From NCBI RefSeq assembly GCF_040676675.1, contig NZ_JBFAPK010000050.1:1-62584 (forward strand): a stretch of DNA of 62,584 nt, written 5' to 3'. The number at the start of each line of letters is the position of its first letter. Position 1 is the first letter of the stretch. The notes under the pieces were generated by a model. It worked only from the letters and a program-made list of their open reading frames with translations. It did not search any database and was not told the DNA's origin. The DNA comes from JBFAPK01 sp040676675 (GTDB taxonomy: Bacteria > Actinomycetota > Actinomycetes > Mycobacteriales > Micromonosporaceae). The position numbers were made by a program, and so were the translations under genes. Positions 54,163 through 62,487 of the stretch are shown one piece after another.

Positions 54163-56499
54163 TTACTCCTCGGCGAGGTCGCGGGCGGACGGGCGCAGCG
54201 ACCGGCGGAGGCTGGGATCGACGTCGTCGTCGGCGCCGAGCCCGCTCACCCAGTCGACGTACTCCTCGTCGTGCTCGGGCACCTGGTCGGTCGCCGTACC
54301 GCGCTTGCCGCCCTCGTCGGCGCCCTTGTTGCGCCGGAACAGTCCGCGCCGGGCGCGCTTGCCGGTGGGGTTCGCGTCGCCGGTGGTGTCGGTCGTTCCG
54401 GTACCGGCCGGGGCGGCGGGTTCGGGGGCGACCTCGCGCCGGGCCGGGGCGGCGAGGCGGTCCGCGCCGAGCAGCTCGGGGTTGATCTCCCGCGGTGCCG
54501 GCGCCGGTGCCGGCGGGGGTGACGTTGGTGTTGCCGCGGTCGGGGCGGCGTACGGCTCCACCGGCGGGGTATCGAGCGTCGGCAGGGGTTCGGCCGTTGG
54601 CCGGGGTGCCGGTGCGGGGTCCGCCGCGAACGGTGGCGCGGCCGGGAACGGGGTGGCCGCGCTCGGTGCGGTCGTGGTCGGTGCGGTCGTGGCGGTGCCG
54701 GGCACCGTCGGCGGTGGCGCGACGGGTTGCGGTGCCACGGGCGGCGGTGCGACCGGTGTCGGCGCGGTGGGCAGCTGCGTGAGGGGGGTCGGCGGGGCGG
54801 ACGGCTGCGCGATCGGCTGCGGCGCGACGGGGGGTGGCGCGATCGGAGTCGGCGTGACGGGGGGTGGGGCGATCGGGGCCGGCGCGACCGGGGGCGGTCC
54901 GACCGGCAGTTGGGTGAGGGGCGTCGGCGCGCTGGGCGGCGGGTTGACGGGTACCGGCGTGAGGGTTGGTTGACCGCTCGGGGCCGGGTTCGGAATCGGG
55001 GCAGGGCTCGGAAGGAAGGGTTCGGGCGCGGGCCGGGCCTCGGGTTGCGGGGGGCCGGGGGTGAAGTGGTCGAAGGCGCCCGAATCGTCCCGGTGGCGGG
55101 GGCGGACCTCGTTGAGCGGACCGCTGTGCCGGCCGATCTCCCGTTCCGCGGCGGCGAAGGCGTCCCAGCTGTCGCTGGTACGGGTGACGGGCTCCGGCGG
55201 TTCGGGCTGCCAGCGGTCGCCGTCGTGGTAGCTGTCGGCGAGGGCGTGGGTGGTCTGTTGCGTGGACCACGCCGGCCAGAAGTCCTCGGTGGTGGGGCGA
55301 TGTGCGCCCGGGTCGGCGTCGGAGCCGGCCCCCGGTCGCGGCGTGGCGGACTCCCCGGACCAGCCCACTGTCGGGGCGTCACCGGCCCAGCTCAGCGTCG
55401 TCATGCCCGTGCTCGCGCCCGCCGCCGGGTGGTCGTCGCCCGGCTGGCCGGCGTCGGCGTCGTGCGCTGCGCGCTGGGCGGGGATCGGTGCGGCACCGGT
55501 CCCCAGCTCCTGGCTGATCGAGGACTCAGGCGTGTCCATGCTGTCGCGGGTTTCCTCTCCCGGGTCGTGGTGGCGCCTGTCGGTGCCGGCATCCACCAGG
55601 TGCTGCGGTGACTCGCCCGAGGTCGCGCTCTGGGCACCCGTGGTGTCACCGACCGTCAACGGCCACCGAGCCACGGTGACGAGTGCCGAGCCGAGCGCGC
55701 CCGCGGCAACCGAGATCACCGCCGCCCAGTATGGCGCGACCTGATAGCCGTCCGCCGCACGACCGGGCCCCGCGAGGAGGTACGCGAGTGCGAGCATGGC
55801 GGGTCCGACGACGCCCGCGGCGGCGACCTGACGCGTGGGCAGCCCGCGCCAACGGCCCAGCGCCCCGGTCGCCGCGCCCGCGAGCAGGGCGAGTACCGGC
55901 ATCGTGGCGACCGCGAGACCCTGCCTCGTACCGCCGAACCAGGGCGAATCCGGCACGCCGAGGCGTACCGAGGGGAGGGGGTCGTCCGGCCCGAGCGAGG
56001 GGAGGACGGAGAAGAGGGCCAGGAACCAGACGCCGCCGGCGAGCCCGAGGGCGTTCCAGCCCGCCGGGCGCAGCCGGAGCGCGGTGAGGGCGGCGAGCAG
56101 CCCGACCACCGCCCCGAGCGCGGCGCAGAGGCCGACGGCCCGCACCGGGCTGGCCCCGGCGAGCTGGGCGCCGAGCGCGGGCTGCATGCTCAGCGGCGCG
56201 ACGATGGCGGCCCCGAGCGCGGCGGCGGCGGCGAGCGCGAGCTGGGCCGCGACCGTACGGGGGAACCGCCGCCGGCGGGCCAGCCGCTCCGTGACCACCG
56301 CCGCGACCACCACGGCGACCATCGCGAACCAGCTCACCCAGGAGAGCTGGGCGTACCACTGGTTCACCGTGCCGCCGTCGAAGCTGCGCGCGATCCGTGC
56401 GACACCCAGGCCGTACGCGAGGCCGAGCTGACCGGCACCGGCCAGCACACCCGCGACGACCGCCGCGAGCAGCACCCTGCTCCAGGTCCGATAGGTCAC
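54163..56499 (-). CDS. Polytopic membrane protein with long proline-rich tail
   Basis: 778 residues, unrecognised. About seven to eight hydrophobic helices fill residues 1-285 (first: VLLAAVVAGVLAGAGQLGLAY). The rest is a hydrophilic, presumably cytoplasmic tail with repeated PLTQLP and APPPVAPQP blocks. It ends in an acidic and basic stretch containing DEEYVDWVSGLG, which looks like a conserved short motif. The start is GTG 56499, because TAACGT lies 7 nt before it; GTG 56508 lies within that box region. Function unknown; the tail suggests a scaffold or cell-envelope role. Confidence 0.75.
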   Translation of the reverse strand: MTYRTWSRVLLAAVVAGVLAGAGQLGLAYGLGVARIARSFDGGTVNQWYAQLSWVSWFAMVAVVVAAVVTERLARRRRFPRTVAAQLALAAAAALGAAIVAPLSMQPALGAQLAGASPVRAVGLCAALGAVVGLLAALTALRLRPAGWNALGLAGGVWFLALFSVLPSLGPDDPLPSVRLGVPDSPWFGGTRQGLAVATMPVLALLAGAATGALGRWRGLPTRQVAAAGVVGPAMLALAYLLAGPGRAADGYQVAPYWAAVISVAAGALGSALVTVARWPLTVGDTTGAQSATSGESPQHLVDAGTDRRHHDPGEETRDSMDTPESSISQELGTGAAPIPAQRAAHDADAGQPGDDHPAAGASTGMTTLSWAGDAPTVGWSGESATPRPGAGSDADPGAHRPTTEDFWPAWSTQQTTHALADSYHDGDRWQPEPPEPVTRTSDSWDAFAAAEREIGRHSGPLNEVRPRHRDDSGAFDHFTPGPPQPEARPAPEPFLPSPAPIPNPAPSGQPTLTPVPVNPPPSAPTPLTQLPVGPPPVAPAPIAPPPVTPTPIAPPPVAPQPIAQPSAPPTPLTQLPTAPTPVAPPPVAPQPVAPPPTVPGTATTAPTTTAPSAATPFPAAPPFAADPAPAPRPTAEPLPTLDTPPVEPYAAPTAATPTSPPPAPAPAPREINPELLGADRLAAPARREVAPEPAAPAGTGTTDTTGDANPTGKRARRGLFRRNKGADEGGKRGTATDQVPEHDEEYVDWVSGLGADDDVDPSLRRSLRPSARDLAEE

Positions 56500-56506
56500 G
56501 CCGGGC

Positions 56507-56512
56507 ACGTTA
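56507..56512 (-). promoter_or_regulatory. -10 box of a leaderless gene
   Basis: On the minus strand TAACGT is followed by 7 nt and the GTG at 56499, the actinobacterial leaderless arrangement. It lies just downstream of the ABC operon terminator. Confidence 0.5.
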
Positions 56513-56525
56513 CGGCGCGCCCGGT

Positions 56526-56555
56526 TCGCCCGCCACCCACGTTCCCGGCGGGCGA
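56526..56555 (-). terminator. Terminator of the ABC transporter operon
   Basis: A perfect 9-bp stem (56526-56534 with 56547-56555) with a 12-nt loop lies 18 nt after the ATPase stop. No T-run. Confidence 0.5.
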
Positions 56556-56572
56556 GGTTCGGCGGAACGGTG

Positions 56573-57403
56573 TTACTTGGCCGCCGGCGTCGCCTCCGCG
56601 CCCGTCGTCGCCGGTAGATGCTCGTTGGTCAGCAGCAGCTCGTGCAGCTCGGCCGAGCAGGCGGCGACCTCTTCCAGGTGCGCGTTGTGCCCGAAGGTGC
56701 GCGGTCGCGGGATGCCGACCTCCACCAGCTTGCGGATCCGCCCGGGACGGGCGCTCAGTACGGCGACCCGGTCGGCCAGCAGGACGGCCTCCTGGATCGA
56801 GTGCGTCACGAAGAGGATCGTGGTGCCCAGCTGGAGGTGGATGCGCTGCAACTCGACGGCGAGTTCCTCGCGGGTGAGCGCGTCCAGGGCCGAGAACGGC
56901 TCGTCCATCAGCAGGACCTTGGGGTTCTGGATCAGCGCCCGGCAGAGCGAGACGCGCTGCTGCATGCCGCCGGAGAGTTCGTGCGGCAGCCGCTTCTCGA
57001 AGCCGGTCAGGCCGACGATCTCCAGCAGCTCCTGCGCCCGCGCCCGGTGCTGGGCCCGCTTCCAGCCGAAGATCTCCACCGGCAGCAGCACGTTGTCCAG
57101 CACCGAGCGCCAGGGCAGCAGCGCCGGGCGCTGGAACATCATGGCGATGTCCCGGCGGGGCTTCTTCACCTGTTCGCCGCCGACCGACACGGTGCCGGAG
57201 GTGGGCGGGATCAGGCCCGCGACCAGGCGCAGCAGCGTCGACTTGCCGCAGCCCGAACGCCCGATGATGGCCACGAACTCCTGGTCGCTCACGGTGAGGT
57301 CGATGTTGCGCAGCGCCTCGACCTGCCCGGCGCGGCCACCGAATGTTCGCGACAGGCCGCTGATCTCGATCATTCCGCTCTTGGCGGCTCCGGTCTGGCT
57401 CAT
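56573..57403 (-). CDS. ABC transporter ATPase, nitrate/taurine/HMP type
   Basis: 276 residues. Powers uptake by the neighbouring permease. Walker A GRSGCGKST (48-56), Q-loop FQRPALLPW, signature LSGGMQQR, Walker B VLLMDEPFSALDA and the switch histidine in VTHSIQEA. It is of the SsuB/TauB/ThiZ subfamily. The start is ATG 57403 with AGGAGAG upstream; the frame is open to 57547 without family residues. It is separated from the permease by 190 nt with a strong hairpin. Confidence 0.93.
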   Translation of the reverse strand: MSQTGAAKSGMIEISGLSRTFGGRAGQVEALRNIDLTVSDQEFVAIIGRSGCGKSTLLRLVAGLIPPTSGTVSVGGEQVKKPRRDIAMMFQRPALLPWRSVLDNVLLPVEIFGWKRAQHRARAQELLEIVGLTGFEKRLPHELSGGMQQRVSLCRALIQNPKVLLMDEPFSALDALTREELAVELQRIHLQLGTTILFVTHSIQEAVLLADRVAVLSARPGRIRKLVEVGIPRPRTFGHNAHLEEVAACSAELHELLLTNEHLPATTGAEATPAAK

Positions 57404-57553
57404 TCCGGCTCTCCTAGCTGAAACGCGGGTCGGGCGCGGTGCCCGTGAAGTCTCGAAGATGTCGCGCCCCTGCTGCCCGTTCCCCGGTGCGCGGGCGCGC
57501 TCGCCGCCCCGGGGAGTCGTGGCGGCCGACCGTACGCCGGCCACCACGTCGCC

Positions 57554-57585
57554 GGTCTCCGGCGGCCGTACGACCGCCGGAGACC
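57554..57585 (-). other. Hairpin between permease and ATPase genes
   Basis: A perfect 12-bp stem (57554-57565 with 57574-57585) with an 8-nt loop starts 8 nt after the permease stop. No T-run. It could lower ATPase expression or stabilise the upstream mRNA. Confidence 0.55.
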
Positions 57586-57593
57586 CGCCGTCA

Positions 57594-58379
57594 CTACGCG
57601 GAGATCGCCTTGGCCCACGGCAGCAGCAGCCGCTCGATTCCCACGACGATGTAGTACAGCCCGACGCTCAGGATCGCCAGCAGCACGATCGCGGCGAACG
57701 CCAGCGCGGTGTCGGCCGAGGCCGTCGAGAGGGCGATGACCGCGCCGAGCCCGTGGTCGGGGTTGTAGACCTCGGCCACGACCGCGCCGATCGGCGCCAT
57801 CGAGATCGCCACCTTGAGGCCGACGAAGATCTGCGGCAGCGCCCACGGGAGGCGCACCTTGAGGTAGGTCTGCGCCCACGAGGCGGAGAGCGACCGGGCC
57901 AGTTCCCCGAGGTCGGCCGGGGTGGAGGCGAGGCCGGACATCGCCGCGACCACGAGCGGGAAGAAGCAGATCAGCGCCGCGAGGAAGATCTTCGGCTGCG
58001 GGCCGAAACCCAGCCAGAGGACCAGCAGCGGCGCGATGGCCACCTTCGGGATCGAGTTGAGCGTGATGAGCAGCGGCAGCGTGGCCCGCTCGATGGTGGG
58101 GGACGCGGCCAGCAGGATGGCGAGCAGCAGGGCCGTCACCACCGCGATGCCGTACCCGGACGCGGTCTCCGTCAGCGTCCGTCCCGCCTCCTGCAACAGG
58201 TACTCGGGCTGCTCGAAGAAGCGCTGCACGATCTCCGGCGGCGACGGCAGGAAGAACGACCGGACGTTGAAGACGACGACGGAACCCCACCAGATGCCGA
58301 TGGCGACGACGGCGCCGACGATCGGCGGGCCCACTTTCGCCAGTCGGGACCGGGGGGCCTTTGTGCCTGTGTCGCTCAT
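57594..58379 (-). CDS. ABC transporter permease, NMT1/THI5-associated type
   Basis: 261 residues with six predicted helices. Binding-protein-dependent permease. The EAA-like loop region (SLSASWAQTYLKVRLPWALPQI) that docks the ATPase is clear. FFLPSPPEIV near the N-terminus is usual in SsuC/TauC/ThiX-like proteins. ATG 58379, with AAGGACGG upstream, overlaps the methyltransferase stop by 4 nt (ATGA), so the two are translationally coupled. Confidence 0.93.
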   Translation of the reverse strand: MSDTGTKAPRSRLAKVGPPIVGAVVAIGIWWGSVVVFNVRSFFLPSPPEIVQRFFEQPEYLLQEAGRTLTETASGYGIAVVTALLLAILLAASPTIERATLPLLITLNSIPKVAIAPLLVLWLGFGPQPKIFLAALICFFPLVVAAMSGLASTPADLGELARSLSASWAQTYLKVRLPWALPQIFVGLKVAISMAPIGAVVAEVYNPDHGLGAVIALSTASADTALAFAAIVLLAILSVGLYYIVVGIERLLLPWAKAISA

Positions 58380-59212
58380 CGTCCGTCCTTCGCGCGCCGG
58401 CCGACCGTCGAGTAGGTCAGGTTGCTCCTGAGCACCAGCCGGGGGTCGGCGACCAGGCGGTGCAGGGCGTCCAGCTGCTCCGGTGTGAACCCGTGGGCGA
58501 ACAGCTGGTCCCGGAGCTGGGCGATGTTGGCGCCGGCGATCAGGGTACCGGGGCTGCCGCCGGGCCAAGATCGGGCCGAGATGACGGTGTCCACGTCGAC
58601 CAGTCCGGCGTCGAGCATGGCCCCGTGCACCCGGGCGGCCCAGCCGGGATCGTTCCCCTGGGCCGGCAGGATCCGTTCCACCATGGTGGTCTGGAACGCG
58701 TCGAACAACGCGGCCGACTCGGCGTCGGGCGCGGCGAGGACCAGCTTGTTCACCGAGGTCAGCCAGTCCTCGATGACCAGTGCGCCGCCGGGGGCCAGGG
58801 AGTCGGCGAGCCCGCGCAGGACCTCCTCGCGCCGCGGTACGTGCAGCAGCACCAGCCGGGCGTGGATGAGATCCCACGGCCCCTCGGGCAACGGGTCCCG
58901 TTCGAGGTCGTGCGTCAGGACGGTGTAGCCGGGGTGGGGCGGGATGTGCCTGGTGTTGAGGTCGGTCGCGACGACCCGCCCGGTCGGTCCGACCCGTTCG
59001 GCCAGCCAGCGGGCGACGCTGCCACCGCCGGCGCCGAGCTCCAGGCAGCGGTACCCGGTGAGGTCGCCCAGGCCGGCAAGCCGCTCGAAGGTGGTCGGGT
59101 CGAGCATGGCCGAGAGGTAGTTGTGGCGGTCGACCGCCTCCGGGTCGTCGTTGTCGAAGGAGTACGACGGCAGATCCGGGTGCGGGGTCTCCGCGGGGGT
59201 GAACACGGTCAC
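58376..59212 (-). CDS. SAM-dependent methyltransferase in the ABC operon
   Basis: 278 residues. Class I fold: motif I CLELGAGGGSVARWL (about 55-69), the acidic residue in VVATDLNTRH, DLIHARLVLLHVPRR as post-motif region and LAPGGALVIED. The C-terminal half is variable. It resembles small-molecule methyltransferases of the type used in natural product or ubiquinone-like pathways. GTG 59212 with AGGAGTT upstream. It sits between the binding protein and the permease and overlaps the latter. The substrate is unknown. Confidence 0.9.
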   Translation of the reverse strand: MTVFTPAETPHPDLPSYSFDNDDPEAVDRHNYLSAMLDPTTFERLAGLGDLTGYRCLELGAGGGSVARWLAERVGPTGRVVATDLNTRHIPPHPGYTVLTHDLERDPLPEGPWDLIHARLVLLHVPRREEVLRGLADSLAPGGALVIEDWLTSVNKLVLAAPDAESAALFDAFQTTMVERILPAQGNDPGWAARVHGAMLDAGLVDVDTVISARSWPGGSPGTLIAGANIAQLRDQLFAHGFTPEQLDALHRLVADPRLVLRSNLTYSTVGRRAKDGR

Positions 59213-59240
59213 GCTGAACTCCTGTGGGGCAGGGGCCGAA

Positions 59241-59272
59241 AGGGCCGCGGCGGGCGATCCGCCACGGCCCTT
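59241..59272 (-). terminator. Attenuator-like hairpin after the binding protein gene
   Basis: A 13-bp stem with one G-T pair and a short loop spans 59241-59272. On the minus strand CCCTTTCGG follows. It would let the binding protein be made in excess over the transporter, as is common. Confidence 0.55.
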
Positions 59273-59292
59273 CCTGGAGGTCGAACGGGAGG

Positions 59293-60321
59293 TCAGGCCT
59301 TCGGGGTCAGGTCGAAGTTGACCACCTGGTCCGGGGTCAGGTTCTCCCCCTTGAAGAGCCCCGAGCCCTGCAGGATGGCGAGGGCCTTGGCCACCCGCTG
59401 CTGGTCCATCGAGCCGATCGGCGCGTTGTTGGCCGGCCGCACGTACGGGCTCATCGCGTCGATCTCGCCCTTCGCGGCGGCCGGGTTGGAGCTCGGCTGC
59501 GCCTTGTGCAGGATGTCGACCGCCTCGTCCGGGTGCTCGATGGTGTACTGCAGGCCCTTCATGAGGGCGTCCCGCATCCGCTTGACCTGGTCCGGGTTCT
59601 CCTTGATCGTCTTGGTGCTCGCGACGATGCCGTTACCGAACAGGTCGCTCAGGTAGTTGTTGTACGGCAGCACGATGGTCTTGCCGGCGGCCTTCTCGAT
59701 GCCGGTACGGCTGATGAGGAAGGTGCTGACCGCGTCGGCGCGGCCGGCGGCCAGGGTGGCCGGGATGTCCGTCGTCTGCACGTTGACCCAGGTCACGCTC
59801 TTCGGGTCGATGCCGACGAGCTGGGCGTAGGCCGGGAAGAGCAGCTGGTTCACCGAGTTCGCCGCGGCGCCGATCTTCTTGCCGGCGAGGTCCCGGGGCG
59901 AGGTGATGTTGCCGCCGTCCTTCACGAAGATGGCCACCAGCGACTGCTGGTGCACCGCCGCGACGGTGCGGAAGGCGTCCTTGTACTCCGGGGTGGTGGC
60001 CTGGAGGATCCAGGCACCGATCATGTCGAGGTTGGAGTACTGGGCCGAGCCGCCGGCCACCAGCTTGACGTTCTCGCCGGTCGCCTTGCCGAGCTGGATG
60101 TCGACGTCGAGGCCGGCCTCCTTGAAGTAGCCCTTCTCCTTCGCCACCCACGCGAAGGCGTCCCGGCCGGCGTTGCCGAAGGTGGTCAGGTAGGTGACCT
60201 TCTCCAGGGCCTTGCCGTTGGCGTCCGAGCCGCTCTTGTCATCGGAGCTGCTACAGGCACTCGCGCCTAACAGGACAGTGGCCAGCAGGCCAGCCGCGAG
60301 CACACGGGCGCGCCCGATCAT
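59293..60321 (-). CDS. NMT1/THI5-like substrate-binding lipoprotein
   Basis: 342 residues. Extracellular solute-binding protein. The signal peptide ends in the lipobox GASAC (Cys near 23), followed by a Ser/Asp-rich spacer. The family regions VTYLTTFGNAGRDAF, GYFKEAGLDVDIQLG and LAGKKIGAAANSVNQ are visible. Related proteins bind HMP-like pyrimidines, taurine, nitrate or aromatic sulfonates; the ligand here is not predictable. The start is ATG 60321 with AGGGAG upstream; ATG 60345 adds eight residues and lacks a site. First gene of the operon. Confidence 0.92.
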   Translation of the reverse strand: MIGRARVLAAGLLATVLLGASACSSSDDKSGSDANGKALEKVTYLTTFGNAGRDAFAWVAKEKGYFKEAGLDVDIQLGKATGENVKLVAGGSAQYSNLDMIGAWILQATTPEYKDAFRTVAAVHQQSLVAIFVKDGGNITSPRDLAGKKIGAAANSVNQLLFPAYAQLVGIDPKSVTWVNVQTTDIPATLAAGRADAVSTFLISRTGIEKAAGKTIVLPYNNYLSDLFGNGIVASTKTIKENPDQVKRMRDALMKGLQYTIEHPDEAVDILHKAQPSSNPAAAKGEIDAMSPYVRPANNAPIGSMDQQRVAKALAILQGSGLFKGENLTPDQVVNFDLTPKA

Positions 60322-60599
60322 GTATTTCTCCCTCTGCGAAGCCATAAGGCGGTTAGTGCCGAGAGCCGCGCCAACGTCGCTTGTGGAGAGAGATGCGAAG
60401 TCGGCTGAGTCGTGCTACGGCGCCCGGCCGGGGTCCGCAGGTGATGGTAAACCGATCTCGTCTGCCTTGGTACCTTTCCGAACGTGAAGTTCCGGCGTCG
60501 GCACGTTGCGTGGGGACGTGCACGTACGGCCCATCTGTCCGGTCAGGCAAACCGCCCTGACGGCGGACCATATCGGACGATCGGCCGGGCCGGACGGCA

Positions 60600-60633
60600 G
60601 GCTCGGAACGGGCTCGAAACGGGCTGGGAAACG
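60600..60633 (+). promoter_or_regulatory. Three 11-12 bp direct repeats upstream of the deacetylase
   Basis: GGCTCGGAACG (60600-60610), GGCTCGAAACG (60611-60621) and GGCTGGGAAACG (60622-60633) follow each other with about one helical turn spacing. They lie 45-78 nt before the GTG at 60678, in the 356-nt divergent gap. Candidate operator for a regulator not encoded here. A 10-bp palindrome ACGTGCACGT is at 60516-60525. Confidence 0.5.
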
Positions 60634-60677
60634 TTGCGTGACCCGTGACCAGCGTGAGCAGCGGAGAAAGAGGCAAC

Positions 60678-61574
60678 GTGTACGACGGGAAAGACGTGCT
60701 GGCCCGGGGGGCGCGGATTCGCCGCCTCGGTAGAGACTTTCGCTGGCCGGAAGGCCGGCGCGTGGCGGTGGTATTCAACATCGCGTTCGAGGCGTGGTCG
60801 GATGGGCGGGCCCCCGGTATCGGGCCGATGGGAAACGCGCTGCCGGCCGGGACCTTCGACAGCAACGCCTTGTCGTGGGGCCATTACGGCGCGGCACGAG
60901 GCATTGACCGTTTGCTACGGGTGCTGGATCGAACAAATGTGCGATCCAGTGTGATGGTCAGCGGCGTTATCGCCGAGAGAAGTCCCGACGTGGTTAAGGC
61001 GATTGCCGAGGCGGGACACGAAATCGTGGCGCACGGGTACGGACAGGAGATCGTGCCGGCCGGACTCGAACCGGAGGCGGACCGGGAGAACATCGCCCGT
61101 ACGACCGAGCTGCTCACCGCGGCCACCGGCGTGCGCCCGACGGGCTGGATCAGCCCGCGCGGCACCCCCGGCCCCGACACCGCCCGCTTCCTACTGGCGG
61201 CGGGGTACGACTGGCAGGGCGACGTCTTCGACGACGACCGCCCGTACCTGCAGGTCTTCGAGGACGGGGACCTGGTCGGTATCCCGCTGACGATGGAGGT
61301 CAACGACCTGCCGCACGCGATGCGGTACGGCCGCTCGCCCCGGCAGTTCGTGGAGATCTTCGACGACCTCCTGGCCGCGGCGCTCGCCGACGAGGAGGAG
61401 GCCGTGATGATCGATGTCACGGCGCACGCGCACTGCTACGGCAGGCCGGCGGGCGCGTGGGCGTACGAGACGATCGCCCGCGAGACGCGCGGGCGCGACG
61501 ACGTCTGGCTCGCCACCCGGGCGGAACTGGCCGGGTACGTCCGGACCAGCCTGGACGGCGGTGCGGCGGCATGA
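60678..61574 (+). CDS. Polysaccharide deacetylase family (PuuE-like) enzyme
   Basis: 298 residues. NodB-like carbohydrate esterase 4 fold; the absence of a signal peptide and the form of the motifs (FNIAFEAWSDG, GHEIVAHGYGQE, WISPRGTPGPDT, VTAHAHCYGRPAG) place it with cytoplasmic PuuE/cyclic-amidase-like members rather than cell-wall enzymes. Of the canonical first DD pair only a weak match (FEAW) is seen, so the metal site may be altered. GTG 60678 with AAAGAGG upstream; GTG 60645 is in frame too. The stop overlaps the next gene (ATGA). The substrate is unknown. Confidence 0.82.
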   Translation: MYDGKDVLARGARIRRLGRDFRWPEGRRVAVVFNIAFEAWSDGRAPGIGPMGNALPAGTFDSNALSWGHYGAARGIDRLLRVLDRTNVRSSVMVSGVIAERSPDVVKAIAEAGHEIVAHGYGQEIVPAGLEPEADRENIARTTELLTAATGVRPTGWISPRGTPGPDTARFLLAAGYDWQGDVFDDDRPYLQVFEDGDLVGIPLTMEVNDLPHAMRYGRSPRQFVEIFDDLLAAALADEEEAVMIDVTAHAHCYGRPAGAWAYETIARETRGRDDVWLATRAELAGYVRTSLDGGAAA

Positions 61575-62452
61575 GGATCGTGGGATTCGAGGTCGACGGC
61601 GTGCGGCGCCTCGGCGTGGTCCGCGGCGACGAGGTGGTCGACCTGCGGGAGGCCGACCCGTCGGCCCCGGACGACCTGACGGAGTGGCTGGTCCGTACCG
61701 GCGGCGACCTGACCGCGCTCGCCGAACTGGTCGCCGCGGCGCCGGCCCGGGCGGTACGGCCGCTCGACGGGCTGACCTACGCGCTGCCGGGGGCGGCCCC
61801 GCGTCGGATCGTCTGCCTCGGGCTCAACTACCTGGAGCACGTGCAGGAGGGGCCGATGCGGGACAACGTGCCGAAATTCCCCACCATCTTCCTGCGCCAC
61901 GTCGGCTCCCTGGTGGCGCACGAGCGCCCCATCGTCCGGCCCGTCGTCTCGGAGACGCTGGACTACGAGGCGGAGCTGGCGGTCGTCATCGGGCGGCGTA
62001 CCCGGCACGTCGACGTGGCCGAGGCGCTGGACCACGTCGCCGGGTACGCGTGCTTCAACGACGGCACCGTACGGGAGTACCAGCGGCGCACCAGCCAGTG
62101 GGACATCGGGAAGAACTTCGACGGTACGGGCGGCTTCGGCCCCTGGCTGGTGACGGCGGACGAACTGCCCCGCGGGGCCCGGGGGCTGCGGATCTCCAGC
62201 CGCCTCAACGGCGAGGTGATGCAGTCCGACAACACCGAGAACATGATGTTCCCGGTCGCCGAGACCATCGCCGACGTGTCGCGGGCGATGACGCTGGAAC
62301 CGGGTGACGTGCTGGTGACCGGTACCCCGTCCGGCGTCGGCCACGCCCGCCGGCCCCCGGTCTGGATGCGCGCGGGCGACGTCTGCGAGATCGAGATCGA
62401 GGGGATCGGCATCCTGCGCAACCCGATCGAGGACGAGCAACTCCCCGCCTGA
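61571..62452 (+). CDS. Fumarylacetoacetate hydrolase family enzyme
   Basis: 293 residues. Family members cleave C-C bonds of diketo acids or decarboxylate or hydrate them. The metal ligands Glu, Glu and Asp fit LDYEAELAVVIG and ACFNDGTVREYQ. CLGLNYLEHVQE, KNFDGTGGFGPWLV and VLVTGTPSGVGHA are diagnostic. ATG 61571 overlaps the deacetylase stop, so the two are coupled and probably act in one pathway. Its reaction cannot be fixed from sequence. Confidence 0.92.
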   Translation: MRIVGFEVDGVRRLGVVRGDEVVDLREADPSAPDDLTEWLVRTGGDLTALAELVAAAPARAVRPLDGLTYALPGAAPRRIVCLGLNYLEHVQEGPMRDNVPKFPTIFLRHVGSLVAHERPIVRPVVSETLDYEAELAVVIGRRTRHVDVAEALDHVAGYACFNDGTVREYQRRTSQWDIGKNFDGTGGFGPWLVTADELPRGARGLRISSRLNGEVMQSDNTENMMFPVAETIADVSRAMTLEPGDVLVTGTPSGVGHARRPPVWMRAGDVCEIEIEGIGILRNPIEDEQLPA

Positions 62453-62487
62453 CCTGCACCCGAGAACGGCGGCCAGACGAACGTCGA

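Noticed and set aside
56397..58415. 672-codon plus-strand frame over the ABC genes
   Set aside because: The minus strand carries clear ATPase and permease motifs; the plus product has no recognisable features.
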